Source of the DNA: Candidatus Omnitrophota bacterium
Lineage (GTDB): Bacteria; Omnitrophota; Gorgyraeia; JABMRJ01
Direction of reading: 5' to 3'
DNA: 42,991 nt
Assembly: GCA_016783555.1 (NCBI GenBank)
Contig: JADHWH010000010.1
Location: 1 to 42,991 of the forward strand
Under the pieces are notes generated by a model that saw only the letters and a list, made by a program, of their open reading frames with translations, did no database searches and was not told the origin of the DNA. How positions within the stretch are numbered: the stretch's first letter is position 1; each line of letters starts with the position of its first letter. Positions 17,643-25,121 of this stretch are shown here, piece by piece. The position numbers and the translations under genes are program-made.

Positions 17643-18736
17643 AAGTCCTTTTAATAAATCCTTTCGGCATAGGAGACGTGCTATTCTCCACGCCGCTTAT
17701 CGGAATATTAAAGGATAATCTCCCGCGCGCGTCTTTGTATTATATATGCAATAAGTGGGCGCGCGGCGCGATAGAGGCATGCGGGGAGCTTAAAAAAGTA
17801 TTTATATTTGAGAAAGGGGATTATAGGGAGCTCTGGGCAAAGGATAAGCTGCGCTGCCTCAAGGAGTTTACCTCATTTCTAAATTCTATTAGGAGAGAAA
17901 GATTCGATATCGCCATAGATATGTCTATGGGGCATCAGTATGGTTTTTTTCTTAAGCTCATAGGCGTGCCGGAGCGGGTCGGTTTTGACTATAAAGGAAG
18001 GGGCAGATTTTTTACAAAAAGACTTAAGTTTAACGGTTTCAACGACAAGCCTATAGGTGAATATTATAAAGATTTGTTAAGGTTGATCGGCTTGGATATC
18101 AAAGATTATCCGACAAAGATATGGTGGACTGAAGATGACGAAAAGCAGACTGACCGGTTTTTCAAGGAGAGCGGTTTGAAAAAGGGCGAGGACGTCATAG
18201 GGATAGCGCCGGGCGGCGGAGCGAGTTTCGGCAAGGAAAAGATCGCCTTCAAGAGATGGCCGTCTGATAAATTCGCGAGGTTGTCCGAATCCCTTATGAA
18301 AGATATGAATGCGAAGGTTATATTAATATGGGGACCCGGCGAAGAACCCCTCATTATGAGTATGTTAAATTCAATGGCCCAAAGGCCCATTGTGGCGCCT
18401 CAGACTACCGTAAGGGAGGCGGCCAGCCTTATGTCGAGATGCGATTGTGTGGTCTGTAACGACGGCGGCCCCCTGCATATGGCTGTGGCGTCGGGCGCAA
18501 AGACAGTTTCAATATTCGGCCCGTCGGATCAGAATATATACGGGCCCTACCTCAAGGATAACCGGCATCTTGTCGTAACAAAGGATGTAGACTGCAGGCC
18601 TTGCTATAAAAAATTTAAGATCCCTGAATGCAAGAACCTGAAATGCCTTGAGGGGCTTAATGTTGATGAGGTGTTTTCAGCCGTAACAGAGCATATGGCG
18701 GAGTTAAGAAGAGATGTTAAAGCCAAAACCCGATAG
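17594..18736 (+). CDS. GT9-family glycosyltransferase (heptosyltransferase-like)
   Basis: GT9 protein of 380 aa: LKVLLINPFGIGDVLFSTPL is the N-terminal acceptor-side loop, VIGIAPGGGASFGKEK with KRWPSDKFARL marks the start of the C-terminal half, and NDGGPLHMAVASGAKTVSIFGPS is the donor-binding signature. DCRPCYKKFKIPEC at the C-terminus is the cysteine-rich tail shared with the upstream GT9. The only usable start is ATG 17594, which lies 49 bases inside the preceding gene, an unusually long overlap for this operon. The first ~15 residues (MRSGKRPTFKDREKS) are not family-conserved, so the true start may be a rarer codon downstream. Overlaps the next gene by 23 bases. Confidence 0.85.
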   Translation: MRSGKRPTFKDREKSLKVLLINPFGIGDVLFSTPLIGILKDNLPRASLYYICNKWARGAIEACGELKKVFIFEKGDYRELWAKDKLRCLKEFTSFLNSIRRERFDIAIDMSMGHQYGFFLKLIGVPERVGFDYKGRGRFFTKRLKFNGFNDKPIGEYYKDLLRLIGLDIKDYPTKIWWTEDDEKQTDRFFKESGLKKGEDVIGIAPGGGASFGKEKIAFKRWPSDKFARLSESLMKDMNAKVILIWGPGEEPLIMSMLNSMAQRPIVAPQTTVREAASLMSRCDCVVCNDGGPLHMAVASGAKTVSIFGPSDQNIYGPYLKDNRHLVVTKDVDCRPCYKKFKIPECKNLKCLEGLNVDEVFSAVTEHMAELRRDVKAKTR

Positions 18737-19349
18737 TTACTATCAAGGGATCAGGGAAGACGTGATAGAGCTTGTGCCCAAAGATGCAGAGAGGGTGCTC
18801 GACATCGGCTGCGCGTTTGGCATCACAGGCGAGAACCTAAAGAAGAGAGGGGTAAAAGAGGTAATAGGCGTGGAGCTCGACAAGGACGCATACAGAGAGG
18901 CCCAGAAGCGCCTGGATAAGGTATTCTTAGGAGATATTCAGACACTCTCCCTTCCTTTTAAAGAAGATCACTTTGACTGCATAATATATGCCGATATATT
19001 GGAGCATTTAGTAAACCCATGGTCGGTGCTTAAAGACCACAGGCAGTTTTTAAGAAAGAGCGGCAGTATAGTAGCCTCTCTTCCCAATGTAAGGCATTAC
19101 AGGGTTGTAAAGAAGCTGCTTAAGGGGCGATGGGATTATGATGAAAAGGGTGTTATGGATTCGACGCATCTGCGCTTCTTTACCCTGGAGAGCATAAAGA
19201 AGATGTTTGCCGAAGCCGGTTACGGAATAGATAAAGTGGTATATAAGATATCAGCCTCTAAGACGAAAAAATTATTAAATAAGATACTTCGCGGCAGATT
19301 GAACGAAATCCTATCCGAACAATTTTTGGTAAGGGCCGCGAAGCTATAG
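18714..19349 (+). CDS. SAM-dependent methyltransferase (class I)
   Basis: Rossmann methyltransferase of 211 aa. VLDIGCAFGITGENL is the SAM-binding motif I, GVELDKDAYREAQ motif II, and FDCIIYADILEHLVNPW the motif-IV region. A C-terminal STHLRFFTLESIKKMFAEAGY segment is common in glycan-locus methyltransferases. It starts inside the GT9 gene (23-base overlap), pointing to co-translation. It probably O-methylates a sugar of the surface polymer, but the acceptor is not visible and a capping role is only a guess. Confidence 0.8.
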   Translation: MLKPKPDSYYQGIREDVIELVPKDAERVLDIGCAFGITGENLKKRGVKEVIGVELDKDAYREAQKRLDKVFLGDIQTLSLPFKEDHFDCIIYADILEHLVNPWSVLKDHRQFLRKSGSIVASLPNVRHYRVVKKLLKGRWDYDEKGVMDSTHLRFFTLESIKKMFAEAGYGIDKVVYKISASKTKKLLNKILRGRLNEILSEQFLVRAAKL

Positions 19350-19359
19350 GTATAAAAAG

Positions 19360-20502
19360 ATGTCAAGCTGCGATATCATAATACCGGTATGGAATCAGCT
19401 TCAATATACGAAGCGGTGCATAGAGAGTATAGCCAAGAATACGCGCTATCCTTACAATCTGATACTGATCGACAATAAAAGCGCCGCCCTTACCAGGGAT
19501 TACCTTGAGGGCTTCGTAAAAGAGAGCGCGAACGCAACGCTTATAAAAAACGGCGAGAACCTCGGCTTCATAAAGGCGGCAAACCAGGGGCTTAAGCTTT
19601 CGAAGGCGCCATACACCTTGCTTATGAATAACGATACTATGCCGACCGACGGATGGCTCACCAAGATGGTAGCTATCGCCGAAAGCGATCCCATGATAGG
19701 CCTTGTGAACCCGAAGAGCGAGTCTCCCGGTGGGGCATCTTTGGAGGATTATTCAAAGAGGCTTGCGGAGAATAAAGGCGGATATATAGAGACGAATCAA
19801 TGCATGGGGTTTTGCATGCTTATTAAGAGAGAGGTGATAGAGGGTATCGGTTATTTAGATGAGATATACGGCATGGGTGGTTTTGACGATACGGATTTTT
19901 CAAGAAGGGCGTATCTTAAAGGATACAAATGCGTCTGCGCCAAAGACGCGTATGTATACCACAAATGGCATACCTCATTCAATAAGGCCGGCAACAGAGA
20001 AGAGCTTGTAAGGCAAAACGAAAAGATCTTCTTTGATAAATGGGGAAGATACATTAGGATAGGTTATCCCATAATATATAGAACGAAAGACGATTTTTAC
20101 AGGGATATTAATATATCTCTGTCTATGGCAAGAGAATGGAATTGGGTCCACGCGTGGTTAAAAAAAGATAACGCGCTTAAGAAGGCGCTCGATTCCATGA
20201 ATCTGCCGGAACATCAGAGCCTGAGGTTGTTTAATATGTCCGGAAATAAGAGACTCTTTTATTTAAGTGTCCTCTTCAGGCTGGTCGAAAGAAGGCTCAA
20301 AAAGAGAAAGCTTTTTGACGCTATCCTGGTATCCGACAAAAAATTATTAAATTTTTTGCGTTTTTTTAAAGCACTCTTTTCTACCCCTTTGTTTTACATA
20401 GAAAGAGAGCACAGATTAGAAGAATTTAATGAAAAATCGTATAGAATACTGGCAGGCGCAATCGCCGAATCCATCAAGAAAGGAAAGACAGATGAAGTGT
20501 GA
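19360..20502 (+). CDS. GT2-family glycosyltransferase (tandem copy 1)
   Basis: GT-A fold enzyme of 380 aa. CDIIIPVWNQLQYTKRCIES is the nucleotide-binding start, LIDNKSA follows, and MNNDTMPTDGWL holds the metal motif as Asn90-Asn91-Asp92 (NND in place of DxD). GFDDTDFSRRAYLKGYKC is the acceptor/catalytic segment, followed by VYHKWHTSF. The ~140 residues after the GT2 domain are charged and not recognised. It is clearly paralogous to the next gene through the first ~230 residues. Donor sugar unknown; rhamnosyltransferase is plausible because GT2 enzymes with this ED/DDTD layout often use dTDP-rhamnose. Confidence 0.85.
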   Translation: MSSCDIIIPVWNQLQYTKRCIESIAKNTRYPYNLILIDNKSAALTRDYLEGFVKESANATLIKNGENLGFIKAANQGLKLSKAPYTLLMNNDTMPTDGWLTKMVAIAESDPMIGLVNPKSESPGGASLEDYSKRLAENKGGYIETNQCMGFCMLIKREVIEGIGYLDEIYGMGGFDDTDFSRRAYLKGYKCVCAKDAYVYHKWHTSFNKAGNREELVRQNEKIFFDKWGRYIRIGYPIIYRTKDDFYRDINISLSMAREWNWVHAWLKKDNALKKALDSMNLPEHQSLRLFNMSGNKRLFYLSVLFRLVERRLKKRKLFDAILVSDKKLLNFLRFFKALFSTPLFYIEREHRLEEFNEKSYRILAGAIAESIKKGKTDEV

Positions 20503-21511
20503 TATTATTATTCCGGTCTGGAATCAGCTGGAACTAACGCGAGAATGCATAAAGAGCATTATAAGGAAGACCCATTACCCCTACAGGCTCGTGATAATAG
20601 ATAACGGAAGCGACGCGCGGACGCACGCTTATCTGGAGAGCTTAAAAGAGACAGAAGGCGTTCACCTTATAAGAAATGAGGATAACATTGGTTTCGTAAA
20701 GGCAGTAAACCAGGCCCTCAAGGTCTCCGATTCGCCGTTTATATGTATAATGAACAATGATACTGTGGCAACCGACGGCTGGCTGCGCGAGATGGTCGAC
20801 GTAGCTAACTTGAAAGAAGAGATAGGGCTTGTCAACCCTTCGAGTAACAACCTCGGCCAGCACAAAGAGTCCAGCACAATCGATGATTATGCGGCCAAAC
20901 TCAAGCGCTCTAAAGGGGAATATATAGAGATGGGGGCGTGTATAGGCTTCTGCATGCTCTTTAAGAGGGAGCTCTTCAATAAATTGGGGTACCTTGACGA
21001 GATATATAAAGAAGGCAACTTCGACGATACGGATTATTCCAGGAAGGCGGAGAAGGAAGGGTATCTCTGCGTGAGGGCAAAAGGCACTTATGTATATCAC
21101 AATATGAAGTCATCATTCGCAAAGGTGAAGAATTACGAGCAGTCGTTTAAGAGAAACCAGGAGGTATTCAACAGGCGCTGGGGAAGGCCCAAGAGACTTT
21201 TATATATCGTTACAAAGAGCCATGGTAAATTATTCGATTGGATGAGGGACGATATTTATAAAAAAGCGCGCGGTGGAAACTGGGTCTGGCTCTTCTTTAA
21301 GGGCCATAACGAAAAGCCCCAGATGCCGGAGCATTCCAACATGAAACTCTTCTATCTTTCACCGCTCTTTTTTGAGCTGAATTGCATCACGAGGATATTA
21401 AAGAAGAAGAAGCCCTTCGATTCTGTATATGTTGATGACCCCGGTTTGATAAGGAAGATAAAGAGATTCGACAAATCCCATAAGCATGAGACCATACTTA
21501 TGGGCGGGTAG
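20492..21511 (+). CDS. GT2-family glycosyltransferase (tandem copy 2)
   Basis: Paralogue of the preceding gene: CDIIIPVWNQLELTRECIKS, LVIIDNGSDARTHAYL, DNIGFVKAVNQALKVS, MNNDTVATDGWL (Asn88-Asn89-Asp90) and FDDTDYSRKAEKEGYLCV line up with copy 1 position by position. Like copy 1 it has a C-terminal extension ending in LFYLSPLFFELN, similar to LFYLSVLFRLVE in copy 1, so the extension is homologous as well. I choose ATG 20492 with AAGGAAAG upstream; in-frame starts before it are inside copy 1. About 339 aa, 11-base overlap. Probably adds the sugar next to the one added by copy 1. Confidence 0.85.
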   Translation: MKCDIIIPVWNQLELTRECIKSIIRKTHYPYRLVIIDNGSDARTHAYLESLKETEGVHLIRNEDNIGFVKAVNQALKVSDSPFICIMNNDTVATDGWLREMVDVANLKEEIGLVNPSSNNLGQHKESSTIDDYAAKLKRSKGEYIEMGACIGFCMLFKRELFNKLGYLDEIYKEGNFDDTDYSRKAEKEGYLCVRAKGTYVYHNMKSSFAKVKNYEQSFKRNQEVFNRRWGRPKRLLYIVTKSHGKLFDWMRDDIYKKARGGNWVWLFFKGHNEKPQMPEHSNMKLFYLSPLFFELNCITRILKKKKPFDSVYVDDPGLIRKIKRFDKSHKHETILMGG

Positions 21512-21516
21512 AGGGT

Positions 21517-22188
21517 ATGAAGATGGCTGTTGAGGCAAGCGAGATCAAGGCTAAATACGATAAGGACTACAAGGACAGGAAATTCGGAGGCGGGGGCTAT
21601 ACCTCTAAGTGGATATTGAAGCTCCTTTCGCCCGTTAAGGGCAGGAGGCTCTTAGATATCGGATGCGGCCAGGGGCTTCTTCTCAAGGAGGCCCAAAGAC
21701 TCGGCATTGACGCATGCGGCATCGATATATCTTCCGAGGCGATAAAGCTCGCAAGCGCCAACTCCCCCTCGTCAGATATTATATGCGGCGATGCGCATAG
21801 GCTTAATTGGGACGATGATTATTTCGACTATATTACCAATATAGGCAGCCTTGAGCACTTCGAGAAACCCGAGTTATGCTTCAAAGAGATGAAGAGGGTC
21901 ATCAACAAAGACGGGAAGGTCTGTATAATGCTGCCCAATCTTTATTACTATAGGCATATCATAGACAAGGTTCTGTCGAATAAGGCCCCGACGTCATATC
22001 AGATTATTGAAAGGTTTGCTTCACTTAGCGAATGGACAAGACTCATAGAGGATAATGGTTTTAAGATAGAAAGAATTCATAAGTATAACAAATTCAACCG
22101 GTCCAAATGGCTTATATTCTTAAGGTCCGTATTTGTACCGCTTCGACTTTCGCACCATTTTGTATTTATATGTAAGAGGCGTCCATGA
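21517..22188 (+). CDS. SAM-dependent methyltransferase (class I)
   Basis: A 223-aa methyltransferase with LLDIGCGQGLLLKEAQ (motif I), CGIDISSEAIKLA (motif II), ICGDAHRLNWDDDYFDYITN and SLEHFEKPELCFKEMKRV (motifs III/IV). It does not closely resemble the methyltransferase at 18714 outside these motifs, so a different acceptor is likely. The N-terminal KAKYDKDYKDRKFGGGGYTS is a substrate-side lid typical of Methyltransf_11 proteins of glycan clusters. The stop overlaps the carbamoyltransferase start by 4 bases (ATGA), pairing the two decorating enzymes. Confidence 0.8.
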   Translation: MKMAVEASEIKAKYDKDYKDRKFGGGGYTSKWILKLLSPVKGRRLLDIGCGQGLLLKEAQRLGIDACGIDISSEAIKLASANSPSSDIICGDAHRLNWDDDYFDYITNIGSLEHFEKPELCFKEMKRVINKDGKVCIMLPNLYYYRHIIDKVLSNKAPTSYQIIERFASLSEWTRLIEDNGFKIERIHKYNKFNRSKWLIFLRSVFVPLRLSHHFVFICKRRP

Positions 22189-23888
22189 TAGTACTGGGAA
22201 TCGCAAGCCCCTTCGTCCATGACCCATCAGCGGCTATACTGGTAGACGGGAAACTTATTGCCGCGGCAGATGAAGAGCGCTTTATAAGAGAGAAGCACGC
22301 AAGAGATAGCCTGCCGGTAAACGCCGTAAATTTCTGCATAGAGAAAGCGGGCATAAAGCCGGAAGATATAGATTGCGTCGCGTATCCCTGGTCGGATCTC
22401 GAGTACCTCAAGAAACTCCCCCAGTATGTAAAGCGTACCTGGCGGACACGGCCCTCCCGCGCGTTTAAGGCGGTATATCAGACACCCAGGACTTTTAAAC
22501 AAAAGAGACGCAAGCTATACGCAACCCTAAAAAACTGCCGTATAGACCCGGGGCATGTCAAGATTGCTTTTGTCCCGCATCATATAGCACACGCGGCAAG
22601 CAGCTACTATCTTTCAGGATTTAAAGAAGCCGCTGTAATATCTATGGATGGGACAGGTGAATTCACAACCACGCTTTTGGGCAGGGCAAAGGATGGGCAG
22701 CTTCATACGATAAGGGAATTTATAAGGCCGGATTCCATAGGGAGGTTCTATTCCACAATAACCGCCTATCTTGGTTTTTCAGTGCATGACGGCGAGTATA
22801 AGGTGATGGGAATGGCCCCTTACGGAGATCCGGATAAGACGAAGATCGACCACATGCTAAGTTATAATGATAGAGACTATAGGGCAAACGACGATTATGT
22901 ATGGGTCACCAGATCGAAGAGATACGATAAAGAGAAGGTATTCTCGAAACGCATGGTATCTGATTGGGGCCCGCCCAGAAGCGGCGACGGACTGGCCGAG
23001 CCTTATATACACATAGCGGCGGCAACGCAGAAGATCTTCGAGGATGTTACGATAAGGCTTATGGAGACATATTTAAAGGATGAGCTAAAGAGGCATAAGA
23101 GCCTCTGTTTTGCGGGGGGATGCGCCCTTAACGTAAGCCTAAATAGAAGACTTATAGAGCACCCTTTGGTGGATAGATTATTTGTCCAGCCCGCCGCCCA
23201 TGACTCAGGCGCCGCGTTAGGAGCCGCTTCTTATGCAGCGCGTATGCTTGGAGAAGATATCGAGCCGATGCGCCATGTATATTACGGCCCCAGTTATACA
23301 AACGGCGAGATAAAGGGCCTATTAGATAAATATAAAATAAGATATACGTATCACGAGGATATAGCCGATATTACATCCAGACTTTTAGCCGAAGGAAAGA
23401 TTGTCGCCTGGTTTCAGGGCGCTATGGAATACGGCCCCAGGGCTCTCGGCAACCGCTCCATCCTTGCGCATCCGTCTGTCCCCGGCATATCAGATGAGAT
23501 AAACGGAAGGATTAAATTTAGAGAAAGATGGCGCCCGTTCTGCCCTTCGGTGCTGCCGGAATATCATGAAGAGATATTCAATACAAGACACCCTTCACCT
23601 TATATGACCTTCAGTTTCACCGTAAATACCAACTGGCGCGAAAAGATAAAAGAGGCGGTGCATGTAGATAATACGGCAAGGCCGCAGGTAGTGGATATCA
23701 AGACAAATCCCAAATTTTATAATCTCTTAAAGAGATTCCATGACCTTACAGGCATCCCCGTACTCATAAATACTTCACTTAACAAAAGAGGAGAGCCCAT
23801 GGTCTGCTCTCCGCAGGATGCTATTAAGATGTTTTACGGTTCAGGATTGGAATATCTGGTGATGGAGAATTGTTTAATTGAGAAATAG
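22185..23888 (+). CDS. Carbamoyltransferase (NodU/CmcH family)
   Basis: O-carbamoyltransferase of 567 aa that transfers carbamoyl from carbamoyl phosphate, through carbamoyl-AMP, to a sugar hydroxyl. HDPSAAIL (residues 12-19) and the metal-binding histidines His132, His133 and His136 in HHIAHAASSYY belong to the N-terminal Kae1-like domain, with MDGTGEFTTTL its phosphate loop. The C-terminal YrdC-like/NodU domain has MEYGPRALGNRSILAHP and RERWRPFCPSVLPEY. Full length. In this locus it should carbamoylate the surface polysaccharide, as NodU does for Nod factors. Confidence 0.92.
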   Translation: MIVLGIASPFVHDPSAAILVDGKLIAAADEERFIREKHARDSLPVNAVNFCIEKAGIKPEDIDCVAYPWSDLEYLKKLPQYVKRTWRTRPSRAFKAVYQTPRTFKQKRRKLYATLKNCRIDPGHVKIAFVPHHIAHAASSYYLSGFKEAAVISMDGTGEFTTTLLGRAKDGQLHTIREFIRPDSIGRFYSTITAYLGFSVHDGEYKVMGMAPYGDPDKTKIDHMLSYNDRDYRANDDYVWVTRSKRYDKEKVFSKRMVSDWGPPRSGDGLAEPYIHIAAATQKIFEDVTIRLMETYLKDELKRHKSLCFAGGCALNVSLNRRLIEHPLVDRLFVQPAAHDSGAALGAASYAARMLGEDIEPMRHVYYGPSYTNGEIKGLLDKYKIRYTYHEDIADITSRLLAEGKIVAWFQGAMEYGPRALGNRSILAHPSVPGISDEINGRIKFRERWRPFCPSVLPEYHEEIFNTRHPSPYMTFSFTVNTNWREKIKEAVHVDNTARPQVVDIKTNPKFYNLLKRFHDLTGIPVLINTSLNKRGEPMVCSPQDAIKMFYGSGLEYLVMENCLIEK

Positions 23889-23903
23889 AGGAGAGAATAT
23901 TCT

Positions 23904-24590
23904 ATGAAACTATCGGTTGTCCTTCCGGCCTATAATGAGAAAGAGACTATACTCGGTATAATAGAAAGGGTCCTTAAGGAAGAGATAGTCTGCGAGCTTA
24001 TTGTTGTGGACGACGGCTCGAACGACGGCACCGGAGATATTCTAAAAAAGGCCGAATTCGACTCGCGGGTAAAGGTTTTGTTTCATAATAGAAATATGGG
24101 CAAGGGCGCTGCGTTGAGGACCGCTTTTAAAGAGGTTAAAGGCGATGTCGCCATAGTCCAGGATGCCGACCTTGAGTATGACCCGAGAGAATATAAAGAG
24201 CTTATAAGGCCCATTGAAAACGGAGAGGCCGATGTAGTCTATGGGACGAGACTAACCGGCAGCAAACCGCAGAGGGCGTATCTTTTTTGGCATAAATTGG
24301 GCAATAATTTCATAACATTCTTCGCGGGCCTTTTATACAATACCACATTGACCGACATAGAGACCGGCTATAAGATGATCCGGACCCCACTCCTCAGGGA
24401 TATAAATATAAAATCTAACGGATTCAACTTTGAGCCGGAATTTACCGCTAAGGTTCTTAAGAAGAGAGCGCGCGTCTACGAGGTGCCTATATCCTATTAC
24501 GGTCGGACTTATAGCGAGGGCAAGAAGATTTTTTGGTGGCATGGGTTCGAGGCGCTCTGGACATTGATTAAATATAGGTTTATTGATTAA
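23904..24590 (+). CDS. GT2-family polyprenyl-phosphate glycosyltransferase (DPM1-like)
   Basis: A 228-aa GT2: LSVVLPAYNEKETI, VVDDGSNDGT, NMGKGAALRTAF and the DxD motif in VQDADLEYDP are those of dolichyl/undecaprenyl-phosphate mannosyl- or glucosyltransferases. DIETGYKMIRTPLL and FNFEPEFTAKVLKK are diagnostic for this subgroup. It lacks the C-terminal TM pair of the ArnC/GtrB type. It would make a polyprenyl-P-sugar, which fits the nearby GT39-type membrane transferase (25122) that uses such donors. It ends just before a 36-nt-arm inverted repeat, likely the end of the main operon. Confidence 0.87.
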   Translation: MKLSVVLPAYNEKETILGIIERVLKEEIVCELIVVDDGSNDGTGDILKKAEFDSRVKVLFHNRNMGKGAALRTAFKEVKGDVAIVQDADLEYDPREYKELIRPIENGEADVVYGTRLTGSKPQRAYLFWHKLGNNFITFFAGLLYNTTLTDIETGYKMIRTPLLRDINIKSNGFNFEPEFTAKVLKKRARVYEVPISYYGRTYSEGKKIFWWHGFEALWTLIKYRFID

Positions 24591-24596
24591 AATACC

Positions 24597-24710
24597 AAAT
24601 TCGAAGCACGAAATCCGAAATTCGAAACAAATTCGAAATTCGAATTTTCAAAACTTTTTGTTTTGGTAATTCATATTTGTTTCGGATTTCGATATTCGGA
24701 TTTCGAATTT
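24597..24710. repeat. AT-rich imperfect inverted repeat with 36-nt arms built of TTCGAAAT/ATCCGAA units
   Basis: The arms 24597-24632 and 24675-24710 are inverted copies with a few mismatches; each is made of short near-repeats such as AAATTCGAA and ATCCGAAA. The central 42 bases contain further TTCGAAATTCGAA and a T-rich stretch. It fills almost all of the gap between 24590 and 24728, and the composition is unlike the coding DNA around it. It contains no reading frame. It may be a MITE-like or REP-like element and would form a long hairpin in RNA. It is not a canonical terminator. Confidence 0.8.
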
Positions 24711-24727
24711 AACGAACTGCAATAAAT

Positions 24728-25120
24728 ATGAAACTAGCAAAAACAACTCTTATTATATGGGTCTTCTTCTGGATTCTCTTTGTCGTAAGGGGGCTTTATA
24801 AGGGCGAATTCAGGGAATATAGGGCGCTTTTACAGAGAGACGCTGAAACCAAGAGGGCATATATTGTCGGTGAAGACCTTTATGAATTTTTGAACTTTTG
24901 CCTGATGAATCTGCCAAGGGAGAGCAGTTATCAGTTAAGGGGAGAACTAAAATCCATAGATGAACGCAGGCTCGTCTATTATCTTTATCCGCACAAAAAA
25001 TCCGATAATCCAGAATACCTCTTATGCTACAATGCCGATAGGGACATTGTAAGAAAAAGTTTTTATAAATCCGCGGTATTTAAGACAGGCCAATTTATCT
25101 TAAGGAGAAGGGCTGACTGA
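24728..25120 (+). CDS. Hypothetical membrane-anchored protein
   Basis: A 130-aa protein that I do not recognise. Residues 5-23 (KTTLIIWVFFWILFVVRGL) form one membrane helix after a short positive N-terminus, so the rest probably faces the periplasm. The soluble part is charged, with two Tyr-rich stretches (LVYYLYPHKK, EYLLCYNADRD) and one pair of cysteines. It ends one base before the GT39-type gene and has only a weak SD. The tight spacing suggests an accessory subunit or partner of that transferase. Coding is supported by codon use like its neighbours. Confidence 0.65.
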   Translation: MKLAKTTLIIWVFFWILFVVRGLYKGEFREYRALLQRDAETKRAYIVGEDLYEFLNFCLMNLPRESSYQLRGELKSIDERRLVYYLYPHKKSDNPEYLLCYNADRDIVRKSFYKSAVFKTGQFILRRRAD

Positions 25121-25121
25121 G

